Assembly (NCBI GenBank): GCA_002426015.1
Contig: DINS01000035.1
Coordinates: 259,610 to 323,609 of the forward strand
DNA: 64,000 nt
Reading direction: 5' to 3'
Source: Flavobacteriaceae bacterium UBA5534
GTDB lineage: Bacteria > Bacteroidota > Bacteroidia > Flavobacteriales > Flavobacteriaceae
Part shown: one piece after another, positions 16,714 through 25,534 of the stretch
Layout: the number at the start of each line of letters is the position of its first letter
How positions within the stretch are numbered: position 1 is the first letter of the stretch
Translations under genes and position numbers: made by a program
Notes under the pieces: generated by a model
What the model was told of the DNA's origin: nothing
The model's input: only the letters and a program-made list of their open reading frames with translations
The model's database searches: none

Positions 16714-18658
16714 ATTTTAAATTCACAAAATACATCTCCACTTCACCTTTGCCCTTTGCTTCTATTTTACCTCTGTATTCAAAAGCAAATTCTGGTTCGT
16801 CTTTGATGTAGTTATATGTGTTTTGAGAAATGTTTACCTTACCAATTTCCCCATGACTTTCCATTCGTGAGGCCGTGTTGACGGTATCTCCCCAAATATC
16901 GTATTGGAATTTTTTGACACCTACAATACCAGCCACCACTGATCCTGTATGGATGCCAACACGCATCTCAAACGTGTGTTCTCCTTTGGATTGTTTCTCT
17001 TTACCAAGTTCTGATATAAACGCTTGCATCTCTAAAGCTGCCAAAACAGTACGCTTTACTGAATCATCCGAATGGATAGGCAAACCACCAGCAGCCATGT
17101 AAGCATCACCAATGGTCTTGATTTTTTCTATATTATATTTCTGCATGATGTTGTCAAATGCTTCAAAGCAGATATTGATATTGGCTACCAAATCTTTTGC
17201 GGTCATTTGTTCAGAATGTCCAGTGAAATTTTTGAAATCGGAAAACAAAATAGAAACCATCTCAAAATCCCTAGCGTCCGCTTTACCTTTGGATTTGAGT
17301 TCTTCCGCTATTTCAGCAGGTAAAATATTAAGCAATAAAGTATCAGAGCGATCTTTTTCTTTTTCAATGACGGCTTTAGATTTTTTTACATAACGCCATC
17401 TGCTATACAGACCACCAGACAAAAGCAAAAAGAAAATACCAGCCACCATAGCGATGTTTTTATTCTTATCCTTTTTACGAACTTCTGTTTGGTGTGCCAT
17501 CTCCACTTTTGCGTCTTTTGCAACTTGCGCAATACTATCTATCTCTAATTGTTTGGCAAATTCCAAATTCTGCATGTTTTTAATGGTACTTTGGGATTTC
17601 AGGCTATCATTCAAGATGTTTAATTGTTCAAAATAATCAAGCGCTTTATTCCTGTCTACTTCTTTGTAGGACGTGTATAAACATTCACATGCGTTTTTTT
17701 GAAATTGTATACTTTCCATCTCTTTTGCAATTTTCAATGATTTTTCACATTCCACTACGGCCTTTTTATAATGACCTTGTTTAATATAAAGCATACCAAT
17801 ATTTCTCAAAAGTTCAGAAGTAATTCCAATTCCACCCATCTTCTCCTGTAGCTTTTGGGCTTTTTTAAAATAGTCTAAAGCTTGCATGTAATCATTGTTT
17901 TCTCTATAACATTCTCCAATATTGTTCAAAGAAATAATGATGCCTTCCTGATCTCCCAATGTTTCGTCAATCTTTAAGCTTCTTAAAAAATACTCCAAAG
18001 CTTTAGAATATTTTTTTTGACATTGGTATGCAACTCCAATATTGTTTAAAGCACCTGAAATGTAAAAGGTATCATTTAATTCCTCATAGAGAGTCAAACT
18101 CTTTTTATGATATTCCATCGCTTTAGAGCAATCATCAAGTCTCGAATACACAGTTCCAACTTTGGTATAATAATTAGCGAGTCCTAATTTATTTCCCAAT
18201 ACATTATCAATTTTATAGCCTCTTTGATAGTATTCCAGTGCTTTTGTAAACATGCCTTGCTCTTGATAGGCCTCTCCAATCCAATATAAAGACAATGCAA
18301 TTTCTTTTTTATCACCTAAATCCTCCATAATCTTTAAGGCTCGTAGATAGCTATTCATAGCGCTTACATGTTCGCCTTTAGATTTTTGGGAGATACCTTG
18401 CCAAACCATAGCATTAGCCATAAATAGTTTCTGGTTTTTACTTTCGGCTAATGTATATTGCATTTCTGATAAGATATAAAGAGAATCTGCTGGTAGTCTG
18501 TAGTAATTGTCAAAAAAATAACTGCGCATTGCCTTTAATCTGATGGTGTCAGACTTGGTTTCGTCTTTCCATATAACCATAATGGAATCTATTTTTGATT
18601 GCGATTGTAAAGAGGTAGCGACCAAACTTAATACAATAAAAATAGTTCTTATTTTCAT
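16712..18658 (-). CDS. TPR receptor-type class III adenylate cyclase (copy 2)
   Basis: This 648-residue paralogue of the gene at 12382-14211 has the same order of parts: signal peptide (about 1-20), six to seven TPR units (about 85-345), a coiled segment, one transmembrane helix (401-422) and a cytoplasmic cyclase domain. Its catalytic residues are complete: Asp474 and Asp518 for metals, Lys514 and Asp587 for adenine, Asn594 and Arg598 for phosphate. The segment between the membrane and the cyclase (LLLNILPAE, EELK) is nearly identical in both copies. The TPR region has one more repeat than copy 1, so the two may sense different ligands. It is convergent with repeat-protein copy 1 and divergent from copy 2. 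Confidence 0.88.
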   Translation of the reverse strand: MKIRTIFIVLSLVATSLQSQSKIDSIMVIWKDETKSDTIRLKAMRSYFFDNYYRLPADSLYILSEMQYTLAESKNQKLFMANAMVWQGISQKSKGEHVSAMNSYLRALKIMEDLGDKKEIALSLYWIGEAYQEQGMFTKALEYYQRGYKIDNVLGNKLGLANYYTKVGTVYSRLDDCSKAMEYHKKSLTLYEELNDTFYISGALNNIGVAYQCQKKYSKALEYFLRSLKIDETLGDQEGIIISLNNIGECYRENNDYMQALDYFKKAQKLQEKMGGIGITSELLRNIGMLYIKQGHYKKAVVECEKSLKIAKEMESIQFQKNACECLYTSYKEVDRNKALDYFEQLNILNDSLKSQSTIKNMQNLEFAKQLEIDSIAQVAKDAKVEMAHQTEVRKKDKNKNIAMVAGIFFLLLSGGLYSRWRYVKKSKAVIEKEKDRSDTLLLNILPAEIAEELKSKGKADARDFEMVSILFSDFKNFTGHSEQMTAKDLVANINICFEAFDNIMQKYNIEKIKTIGDAYMAAGGLPIHSDDSVKRTVLAALEMQAFISELGKEKQSKGEHTFEMRVGIHTGSVVAGIVGVKKFQYDIWGDTVNTASRMESHGEIGKVNISQNTYNYIKDEPEFAFEYRGKIEAKGKGEVEMYFVNLK

Positions 18659-18782
18659 AGTTTGTTGGTTAACAGTAGTTAAAAATACGAAAAATACAAA
18701 TGGAAATCTATTGTTTTAGCTCCTTAAGATATCTTTTTCTGAAGGCTTCATAATCTTTGCGGAATTTGGATAGTAGTAACCC

Positions 18783-18837
18783 CGTGTTAACCTCGTGTTA
18801 ACCTCGTGTGAAACCCGTGTTAACCTCGTGTGGGCAA
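18783..18837. repeat. 11-bp tandem repeat, five units
   Basis: Units begin at 18783, 18794, 18805, 18816 and 18827. Units 1, 2 and 4 are identical (CGTGTTAACCT); units 3 and 5 begin CGTGTG. The 11-bp period is about one helical turn, which would place identical faces of the DNA in line. Confidence 0.8.
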
Positions 18838-18926
18838 ACCATAAAGGAGGCTCATAAGTACTCGTATCATAACTAAATATAAAAATAAGCTCATTATCAA
18901 ACACTTAAGTGTTGGTTTTTATTTTT

Positions 18927-18940
18927 GGCACGTTGTTTGA
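18927..18940 (+). promoter_or_regulatory. Sigma-54-like promoter of the second repeat-protein gene
   Basis: TTTTTGGCACG-N4-TTGAATAT again, with GG at 18927-18928 and GA at 18939-18940, 12 bases apart. The predicted transcript start is near 18952, which makes the ATG at 18953 unusable and supports the ATG at 18977. Confidence 0.6.
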
Positions 18941-18976
18941 ATATAGTTTGGTATGTCAAACTTAAAACAAACACTC

Positions 18977-20155
18977 ATGAAAAAATTAGCTTTATTTTTT
19001 ACTGCAGTGTTCCTCGTAGGAACTACAGTAAGCGCAAAAACCACCAATGCTCTTAAAGATAATTCAGCATCTATCGCCACATCTTATAATTATGGCAATT
19101 CCTTCATCTTTACCGAAGGTGGTATTGAGTTTTCTGTGTTTCCCGATGGCCAGTTCGACTTCTATGCTACCAATTATGGTCCAGATGTCAGCGTATCCAT
19201 CAATACACCAAACGTATCCTTTAGTTTTAACAATGGTTACGATTACAGTCCGTATGTACAATACGACGATTTTGGTGCCATCATTCAAATAGAAAACGTG
19301 CCTATTTACTACGATTATTATGGTCGTATCATACAGGCTGGTAACGTTAATATACACTACAACAATTACGGACGTGTAACGCGTATCGGAGGGCTATATG
19401 TATATTACAACAACCATCATGTGTTTTCGCATTGCACTGGGTTTATCAACATCTACAACCGAGTGTATGTGTACAGACCTTGGCATCGTTACTATGCAGT
19501 ACCTGCACGCAACTACTGCATCGTGTATAACAAACCTTATAGACAATATTACAAACCTGTACGCCACCATTATTACAGACCTTATACCAATAATCATAGA
19601 CAAGCAGTTAGTTACAGCAGTACACGTCGTACCACTAATTACAATTCTGGGCGTCGAGGTGATCTAGCAAGTAATGCTCGCATTAGTGACAGATACCGTC
19701 AAGAGGCCTCACCTAATCGAAGCCAAAGTACAACAAGACGAGATACAAGAGACTTAAGTGCCTCACAAGCCAATACGCGTCAAAACTCAAGAGTTGAACG
19801 TAATGATAGAGTGACGTCACCTACCAGAACGCAACAAAACACAAGAACAAATCGTAACGATAGGGTGACTTCACCAACAAGAACGTCACAAAGCACACGA
19901 ACAAATGGCAATGATAGAAGCGTAAGACAATCAACGCCGACAAGAACAGAGCAATCGGTACGTACAAATACAAGAACAAATGTTAATAAAAATACGAGTG
20001 TAAGAAAACCAAACAGTACGAATACTCGTATATCTAATAAAGGAAATAATGAAAGAGTTAATAAAAGTAATACAAGACAACCTCAAAGAGCTTCTTCTGG
20101 TAGTAATACCTCAAAACAAAGAAGTACAACTACAAGAAGTAAAAGAGGAAATTAA
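18977..20155 (+). CDS. Secreted protein with four 16-residue repeats and R/T/N-rich tail (copy 2)
   Basis: The start at 18977 gives a clean signal peptide (MKKLALFFTAVFLVGTTVSA) and a 392-residue product. Residues 50-62 (IEFSVFPDGQFDF) match the shared block of copy 1. Four 16-residue units follow at 96-111, 112-127, 128-143 and 144-159, with one cysteine in the last, as in copy 1. The rest is a Tyr/His/Arg-rich stretch and then a long low-complexity region of R, T, N, S and Q. Within that region an 18-residue unit beginning NDR occurs three times. The very basic, disordered tail could bind polyanions such as DNA, polysaccharide or LPS; this is inference. The family is not one I recognise. 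Confidence 0.7.
   Translation: MKKLALFFTAVFLVGTTVSAKTTNALKDNSASIATSYNYGNSFIFTEGGIEFSVFPDGQFDFYATNYGPDVSVSINTPNVSFSFNNGYDYSPYVQYDDFGAIIQIENVPIYYDYYGRIIQAGNVNIHYNNYGRVTRIGGLYVYYNNHHVFSHCTGFINIYNRVYVYRPWHRYYAVPARNYCIVYNKPYRQYYKPVRHHYYRPYTNNHRQAVSYSSTRRTTNYNSGRRGDLASNARISDRYRQEASPNRSQSTTRRDTRDLSASQANTRQNSRVERNDRVTSPTRTQQNTRTNRNDRVTSPTRTSQSTRTNGNDRSVRQSTPTRTEQSVRTNTRTNVNKNTSVRKPNSTNTRISNKGNNERVNKSNTRQPQRASSGSNTSKQRSTTTRSKRGN
19802..19963 (+). repeat. 54-bp tandem repeat inside the repeat-protein gene
   Basis: Three in-frame units start at 19802, 19856 and 19910 and encode NDRVTSPTRT-type 18-residue repeats. The third is more diverged. Confidence 0.75.
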
Positions 20156-20219
20156 TATAAAAACGATTTACACAGTAGTTAGTTTGTAACTAATTACGAA
20201 TTTTTTGGTTGGTTAGTTG

Positions 20220-20265
20220 GAAAGTCCTGCAAGACGTATGCCTCAGAGCACCTTGTGGGATTTTC
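20220..20265. repeat. Imperfect inverted repeat after the repeat-protein gene
   Basis: Arms 20220-20233 (GAAAGTCCTGCAAG) and 20252-20265 (CTTGTGGGATTTTC) pair over 14 positions as RNA, three of them G-U, with an 18-base loop. A second short hairpin (ATTCC/GGAAT) follows at 20268-20287. It may end the upstream transcript, but there is no clear T run; a REP-like element is the alternative. Confidence 0.45.
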
Positions 20266-20345
20266 TTATTCCAGTGAAAACAGGAATCTTAATGATTGAA
20301 ATCTAAAAGCACAAATTCAAATCAACTAAATGCTGCGACTGTACA

Positions 20346-21803
20346 CTATTTTACCTTCAAATACTTCTTAATCAAAATTGAAATATCTTCAGACACATTG
20401 AGTTTTAAGATAGATACAACATATACAAAAGTTACCAATAACGACTTCAGCATAATATTGACAATCGGATGGAATGGGAACTCCCAGAAATAGAATAAGC
20501 CAATCGACACGATAATAAGAACCAAAACTTTCCCAGTGTCATAGTTAAAAGGCATCATATCAAACTTACGCTTCACAAAATATATTTTGATGGTATTATA
20601 AACAGTGATTGCCAAAAAGGTCGCAAATGCCGACCCATTGATTCCAAAACGAGGAATGAACAACATATTCAACAAGACGGTCAAAATAGTGAGGATGACA
20701 CCAAAAAGCAACACTACTCTATAGTAATCACTATTAAAAAGCACAACATTGTTGCAACCCATCAAATTATCATAAAGCTTTGCAACACCTACCAAAAATA
20801 CAACCACCAATCCTCCGCTAAACTCCTCTGGAATCAAATGATAAAGCTCATTGATATTCAAAACAATCAATAAAAAGATAAAACCTCCAATAATAAATAA
20901 GGTTTGCGAACTTCTGACATATAAATCCTTTAAGGCGACCTTGTTCTTGTCGTTCATATATTGAGCGGTCAATGGCGATAGTATTTGTTGCATCGCTCTC
21001 GAAGGGACTACAATAACAGTGGCAATATAAATAGCAACACCATAGTAAGCGACTTTTTCAATAGGAATGTACAACCCAAGCATAAACGAGTCAATATCCA
21101 ATATAATGGTTGCAATAGAACCTGCAATGATAATCAATGACGAATATTTAAGAATAGAATTGATATTCTCCAGCTTATTGAATTTAAACACCGGAAGCCG
21201 AACACTAAACGCATAGAGCATCATAATGAACATCCTCACAATATAAACTACAATTACACCAATGATAAACTGCTCGACATCAATCCATTGTAGGTAAACT
21301 GTAAACAAAAGCAGCATAACACCTACTCTTTGAAACACCTCTTTCATTAAGTTGCCAAATACCGTTAGCATCTGTGTTTTAGACCATGCAAAAAATACTT
21401 CAAAATAAGCCATCGCAATAGCTGCAACATAAATGTACCATACATAACCCATAACGATAGGGTTTTTTTGTGAAAGCAAACGTCCTATAGCTTCATAAGA
21501 AATTGACCCAACGAGTCCAATAGGAATGATAAGCAATAATGGCAAAAACAACATTAAGGTCAAGAAGCTATTGAGTGAGTTTTTGGTCTTAAAAGTCGAA
21601 TAGAATTTAATGATGGTATTGTGTACGCCAAAAGCCATCAATGGCATCATAATATTTGCTGATGACAAAATAAAAGCTACCAATCCATAATACTGGTCAG
21701 ATATAAAGTAAGTATATAAAAACAAGGTGTTAAGCGCACCTATACCAAAACCAAGATAGGTCGTAATCGTGTTTTTAAAGGATTGACTGGTAACAATTCC
21801 CAT
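20346..21803 (-). CDS. Oligosaccharide flippase (Wzx/MATE-type membrane protein)
   Basis: The 485-residue protein has about 14 hydrophobic helices spread over its whole length and ends in a basic cytoplasmic tail. The opening (QSFKNTITTYLGFGIGALNTLFLY) is typical of the polysaccharide biosynthesis/flippase family, which moves lipid-linked sugars across the inner membrane. It overlaps the glycosyltransferase gene by one base (TAATG), so translation is coupled and both probably serve one glycan pathway. The glycan is not identifiable from these genes. Confidence 0.85.
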   Translation of the reverse strand: MGIVTSQSFKNTITTYLGFGIGALNTLFLYTYFISDQYYGLVAFILSSANIMMPLMAFGVHNTIIKFYSTFKTKNSLNSFLTLMLFLPLLLIIPIGLVGSISYEAIGRLLSQKNPIVMGYVWYIYVAAIAMAYFEVFFAWSKTQMLTVFGNLMKEVFQRVGVMLLLFTVYLQWIDVEQFIIGVIVVYIVRMFIMMLYAFSVRLPVFKFNKLENINSILKYSSLIIIAGSIATIILDIDSFMLGLYIPIEKVAYYGVAIYIATVIVVPSRAMQQILSPLTAQYMNDKNKVALKDLYVRSSQTLFIIGGFIFLLIVLNINELYHLIPEEFSGGLVVVFLVGVAKLYDNLMGCNNVVLFNSDYYRVVLLFGVILTILTVLLNMLFIPRFGINGSAFATFLAITVYNTIKIYFVKRKFDMMPFNYDTGKVLVLIIVSIGLFYFWEFPFHPIVNIMLKSLLVTFVYVVSILKLNVSEDISILIKKYLKVK

Positions 21804-23080
21804 TAGATAAGTTCTGACAAGGTTTTAGTTAATGCTTTTCGGCTATAAGGTTGCAATCCTATAGGCTGTGTCGCCAAGGCATTGTTCTTATAGGCTTCAA
21901 AATACGTCAAAATTTGCGATTTTAATTCAGATGTTGCATCATAATAAAAATAAGAACCTGTATTGGTTTCTGCAATAATACGCTCCACATCAGAATCTCT
22001 TGGGCCTATGGCCAATATTGGTGTATCTGACACCATGTATTCAAACAACTTACCAGGAATTATGGCTTTGGTATCTTCTGAATCAATTTCGACCAACAAA
22101 AGTAATTGGGAGGCACGTTGTGCCATTAGTGCTTCATTATGACCAACATAACCAACGACATTGATATGACTATTAGAAATATATTGTTCTATTTCATTCA
22201 ATACATCATCACTAACAACTCCTATCAACTTTAACTGAAAGCTATGATTGAAAGCTTCATTTTCGGCAATCAATTCATTCAAAATCTGCCATAATAGCTT
22301 CGGATTGCGTTCTGATAGTAATGAACCAATATGTGAAATGGTAAATTTATCATCTTTTATGGCTTTTGGTAAATGATAAGTGTCATAACCGTTGGTAATC
22401 ACTTTTATAGATTGGTTGGTTTTATCTCCAAACTCTTTTTTTGTGTTTTCACTCGTCACAATGATATGGTCAGCAGAAGACAGCACATCTCTTTCCATTT
22501 GCTCATGCTTTTTGGCTGAACGGTTGGTCAACTTTAACTTTTTATGATAACCTATGGTCGTCCAAGGATCTCTAAAATCGGCAAGCCACTTCACTCCTAT
22601 TTGTTGTTTTAGTTTGAGACCAATCAAATGCAAACTATGTGGTGGCCCAGTTGTGATGATGGTTTCAATCTGCTCTTCTTTTATATAGTCTGAAAGAAAC
22701 TTTACTGAAGGTGTTATCCAAGCTTTTCTTGCATCTGGAATAAAATAATTGCCTCTTACATACAGCATCAATCGTTGAATAAAATTTTGTTTCTTTTCTT
22801 TCGGAATGACTCCAGAACTGATGGTTTTCGAATGATTTTTTGATAAAAACTCTGCAAGTCGATACGGTTCTTTTATTGGCTGTTTGATTATAATGACATC
22901 TTTAGAAACTTCAGATTGCAAACTCAAATCTGTAATAGGATAACTCGGATTTTCTGGAATATAAACAATAGGCTGAATATCATATTCAGGAAGGTATTTG
23001 ACAAACTTTAGCCAACGTTGTACTCCTGGCCCTCCGGCTGGCGGCCAATAATACGTGATGATGAGTGCTTTTTTACGCAC
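21803..23080 (-). CDS. Glycosyltransferase, GT4-like
   Basis: The 425-residue protein has a GT-B layout. The N-terminal half starts with YYWPPAGGPGVQRWLKF (about 10-26), a typical glycine-rich acceptor loop, and includes TTGPPHSLHLIG and ADFRDPW. The C-terminal half has SHIGSLLSERNP, LIGVV and the donor-side GKLFEYM followed by PILAIG. It should add a sugar to a lipid- or protein-linked glycan at the cytoplasmic face. The start is GTG at 23080, 8 bases inside the end of the YfhO gene, so it depends on upstream translation. Confidence 0.85.
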   Translation of the reverse strand: MRKKALIITYYWPPAGGPGVQRWLKFVKYLPEYDIQPIVYIPENPSYPITDLSLQSEVSKDVIIIKQPIKEPYRLAEFLSKNHSKTISSGVIPKEKKQNFIQRLMLYVRGNYFIPDARKAWITPSVKFLSDYIKEEQIETIITTGPPHSLHLIGLKLKQQIGVKWLADFRDPWTTIGYHKKLKLTNRSAKKHEQMERDVLSSADHIIVTSENTKKEFGDKTNQSIKVITNGYDTYHLPKAIKDDKFTISHIGSLLSERNPKLLWQILNELIAENEAFNHSFQLKLIGVVSDDVLNEIEQYISNSHINVVGYVGHNEALMAQRASQLLLLVEIDSEDTKAIIPGKLFEYMVSDTPILAIGPRDSDVERIIAETNTGSYFYYDATSELKSQILTYFEAYKNNALATQPIGLQPYSRKALTKTLSELI

Positions 23081-25505
23081 TTTCTTTGGTTTTATTTTTA
23101 AACGCTAAATATATTCCTCCTAAAATCAATAAAGCTAGTATCATTGAACTTGCCAATGCAATAGTCCCTCCTGTTTTGATAACTTTAGGTTCAAATTTAA
23201 ATTCTATGGTGTGCTTCCCTTCCGGAATTTCCATCCCTCTCAATACATAATTCACGCGGTAGTGAGGTACAGGCTTTCCATCAATAAACGCTTGCCAGCC
23301 ATCTGCATAATAAATTTCTGAAAAGACTGCAAAACTATTTTTGCTACTATTGGAGTGATACTTTAAGTAGTTAGGCTTGTAGGTTGACAATTTGATGGTT
23401 GAGGTTGAATCAACAGCGAATTTTTTGCTTTTTAAATTTTGGGTAGTAATCGCTTTTGCTTTGGTATCCAAGCTATCCAAAGCTCTAATCTCTTCAGTAG
23501 CTGAACTCAATTTTTCGAGCTCACTCACAAACCAAGCATTGCCATTGGGTTCTGTATATTCTGTAAAAGCACCAACATTTGTGTTGGATTGGTCACTGGC
23601 AATAATATATTTGGTGTTCAGCATATTAAGAACATTGACATTGTTCTTTGCAATATGAAAATCAAATAATTCGTCATAACGTCCCAATTTGGCTGCGTGA
23701 TAACCAGATAGTGAATTATGAAAATAAGCTGCTTTACCAGGCTCACGAGATGCGACATCAAACACTCTAAAGTGAGTGGTGTCTTTCAAGATTTCCAAAT
23801 CGGCAGCATTGGGCTGAAAGGGCTTGTTGACCTGAATAGATGACACGAAATTGTCATTATTTACATAACGTCTATCTACACTTACCAGATCAAATAAAAT
23901 TAAAGCGGCAAAGACAACTACCACTAATGTTTCTGATAGTTTCTTCTTTAAAAACAAAAAGATTGTTCCAGATGACAACAACACCAGTATCAAGGTTCTT
24001 AAAGTGTCAGTGGTAAACATAGCTCTTCTGTCATCTTTTAATGCAGTTACAAAGCTTTCCCCATATTCACCATACACCTGTCTAAAATACCCATCATTGC
24101 CACCAACAAAGCTGAATGACGATTTAAAAAGCAAGAACAAAATGGCCAATCCACCAGTAATAAGTGCAGAATATTTAAGTGCTTTTAGCTTTTTCTCATC
24201 ACCTTCAAAGTTATTGAACAAGCGCACTATCCCAAAAATGGCAAGTACAGGGATGCATAACTCTAAAATGACCTGAATTGAACTTACAGCTCTAAATTTG
24301 TCATATAAAGGCACATAATCAATGAAGAAATCGGTTAGAAACCCTAAATTTTTACCATAAGACAATAATAATGACAGAATCGTTCCAGCTACAAGCCACC
24401 ATTTTAGGCGACCTTTTACCAAGAACAACGCAAACACAAACAAAAACAACACGACAGCACCAATATAGGCTGGTGCTTCAACAATAGGTTGGTTTCCCCA
24501 ATAGGTAGGTGTTGTTTTAGTTTCTTGGATGGCCTCTACCGAACTTGCTCCAATAGACGTATAAAATTTATACATGGCTGAATCTTTACCTACATCTTCA
24601 CTATTGCCTCCTCCCATAAAACGAGGAATGTATAAATTGAAGGTTTCCAATAACCCATAGCTATATTCAGTAATATATTCTTTATCTAAACCAGAAGTTG
24701 GCTTCTTTGGGCTACCATCTGCATTAATGGTCAATTCGCTTTTTCCTCGAGTGCTTTCTTTGACATATTCTTGAGTTGCCATAATATTGGTAGCATTCAA
24801 GCCAATAGATAATATAACCGCAACAACCATCAAACCAACAGCTTTAAAATAGTGTGGCAATAATTTTTTACGATAGGCATCAACCAAATACGCAATACCT
24901 AGAACGATTACCAACAACATTAGATAATAGGTCATCTGAAAGTGGTTTGCTTCAATCTCCAATGCCATAGCAACTGTTGTCAATAAAAACCCAGCAATGT
25001 ATTTCTGTCTGAATGTGAGAATGATACCACTCAATACCAAAGGCATATAAGCAATGGCGTGCGCTTTACTGTTGTGCCCAACACCAAGAATAATGATAAG
25101 GTAGGTAGAAAAACCAAACGCCAACGCACCTAAAGCTGCGAGCTTAAAATCGACTTTAAGTGATAACAATAAAATGTAAAACCCAATAAAATATAGAAAC
25201 AGATAATCGGCTGGACGTGGCAGAAAGCGTAATGCTGAATCTACTTTTTTGATATAGTTGTGCGGATATTTTGCTCCCAATTGATAGGTTGGCATCCCTC
25301 CAAAGGCACTATTGGTCCAATAGGTTTCTTCACCTGTGGCTTCTCTAAAATCATTTTGTTGCTTGGACATCCCAATATAGTGCTTAATATCACTTTGGTA
25401 AATCTGTTTTCCACTTAAAACCGGATTGAAATACAATAACGATACCACAACAAAACCGACAAGAATCAATACGTGTGGCAAAAACTTTTTAAAGGATGTT
25501 TGCAT
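23073..25505 (-). CDS. YfhO-family multi-pass membrane protein
   Basis: The 810-residue protein has about twelve membrane helices in the first 560 residues, a periplasmic domain (about 570-780) with YADGWQAFIDGKPVPHYRVNY in parts, and a final helix (residues 785-803). The YNPVLSGKQIYQSD start and GWQAFIDG segment are hallmarks of the YfhO family. The family resembles GT-C glycosyltransferases; the Firmicutes members take part in teichoic-acid glycosylation, whereas in Bacteroidota the substrate is unknown. It is first in a three-gene run with the glycosyltransferase and flippase, which supports a role in cell-surface glycan assembly. Confidence 0.85.
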   Translation of the reverse strand: MQTSFKKFLPHVLILVGFVVVSLLYFNPVLSGKQIYQSDIKHYIGMSKQQNDFREATGEETYWTNSAFGGMPTYQLGAKYPHNYIKKVDSALRFLPRPADYLFLYFIGFYILLLSLKVDFKLAALGALAFGFSTYLIIILGVGHNSKAHAIAYMPLVLSGIILTFRQKYIAGFLLTTVAMALEIEANHFQMTYYLMLLVIVLGIAYLVDAYRKKLLPHYFKAVGLMVVAVILSIGLNATNIMATQEYVKESTRGKSELTINADGSPKKPTSGLDKEYITEYSYGLLETFNLYIPRFMGGGNSEDVGKDSAMYKFYTSIGASSVEAIQETKTTPTYWGNQPIVEAPAYIGAVVLFLFVFALFLVKGRLKWWLVAGTILSLLLSYGKNLGFLTDFFIDYVPLYDKFRAVSSIQVILELCIPVLAIFGIVRLFNNFEGDEKKLKALKYSALITGGLAILFLLFKSSFSFVGGNDGYFRQVYGEYGESFVTALKDDRRAMFTTDTLRTLILVLLSSGTIFLFLKKKLSETLVVVVFAALILFDLVSVDRRYVNNDNFVSSIQVNKPFQPNAADLEILKDTTHFRVFDVASREPGKAAYFHNSLSGYHAAKLGRYDELFDFHIAKNNVNVLNMLNTKYIIASDQSNTNVGAFTEYTEPNGNAWFVSELEKLSSATEEIRALDSLDTKAKAITTQNLKSKKFAVDSTSTIKLSTYKPNYLKYHSNSSKNSFAVFSEIYYADGWQAFIDGKPVPHYRVNYVLRGMEIPEGKHTIEFKFEPKVIKTGGTIALASSMILALLILGGIYLAFKNKTKESA

Positions 25506-25534
25506 GGATATAGTTTGTAAAATTTAAGCGAAAA

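Larger units (their letters stand above)
18659..18976. other. Control region between cyclase copy 2 and repeat-protein copy 2
   Basis: This 318-base stretch has no convincing gene. It holds a five-unit 11-bp tandem repeat (18783-18837), a sigma-54-like promoter (18927-18940), and on the minus strand a short frame ending at about 18717 that reads KFRKDYEAFRKRYLKELKQ. That frame is closed by a stop inside the repeats and may be the decayed end of a lost gene. Confidence 0.5.

Noticed and set aside
18716..18904. 62-residue minus-strand frame through the tandem repeat
   Set aside because: It is made up largely of the 11-bp repeats read in shifting frames, and the more protein-like reading lies in another frame.
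18953..18976. ATG 18953 as the start of repeat-protein copy 2
   Set aside because: It would lie at the predicted transcript start and put eight polar residues before the signal peptide; ATG 18977 fits both promoter and signal peptide.
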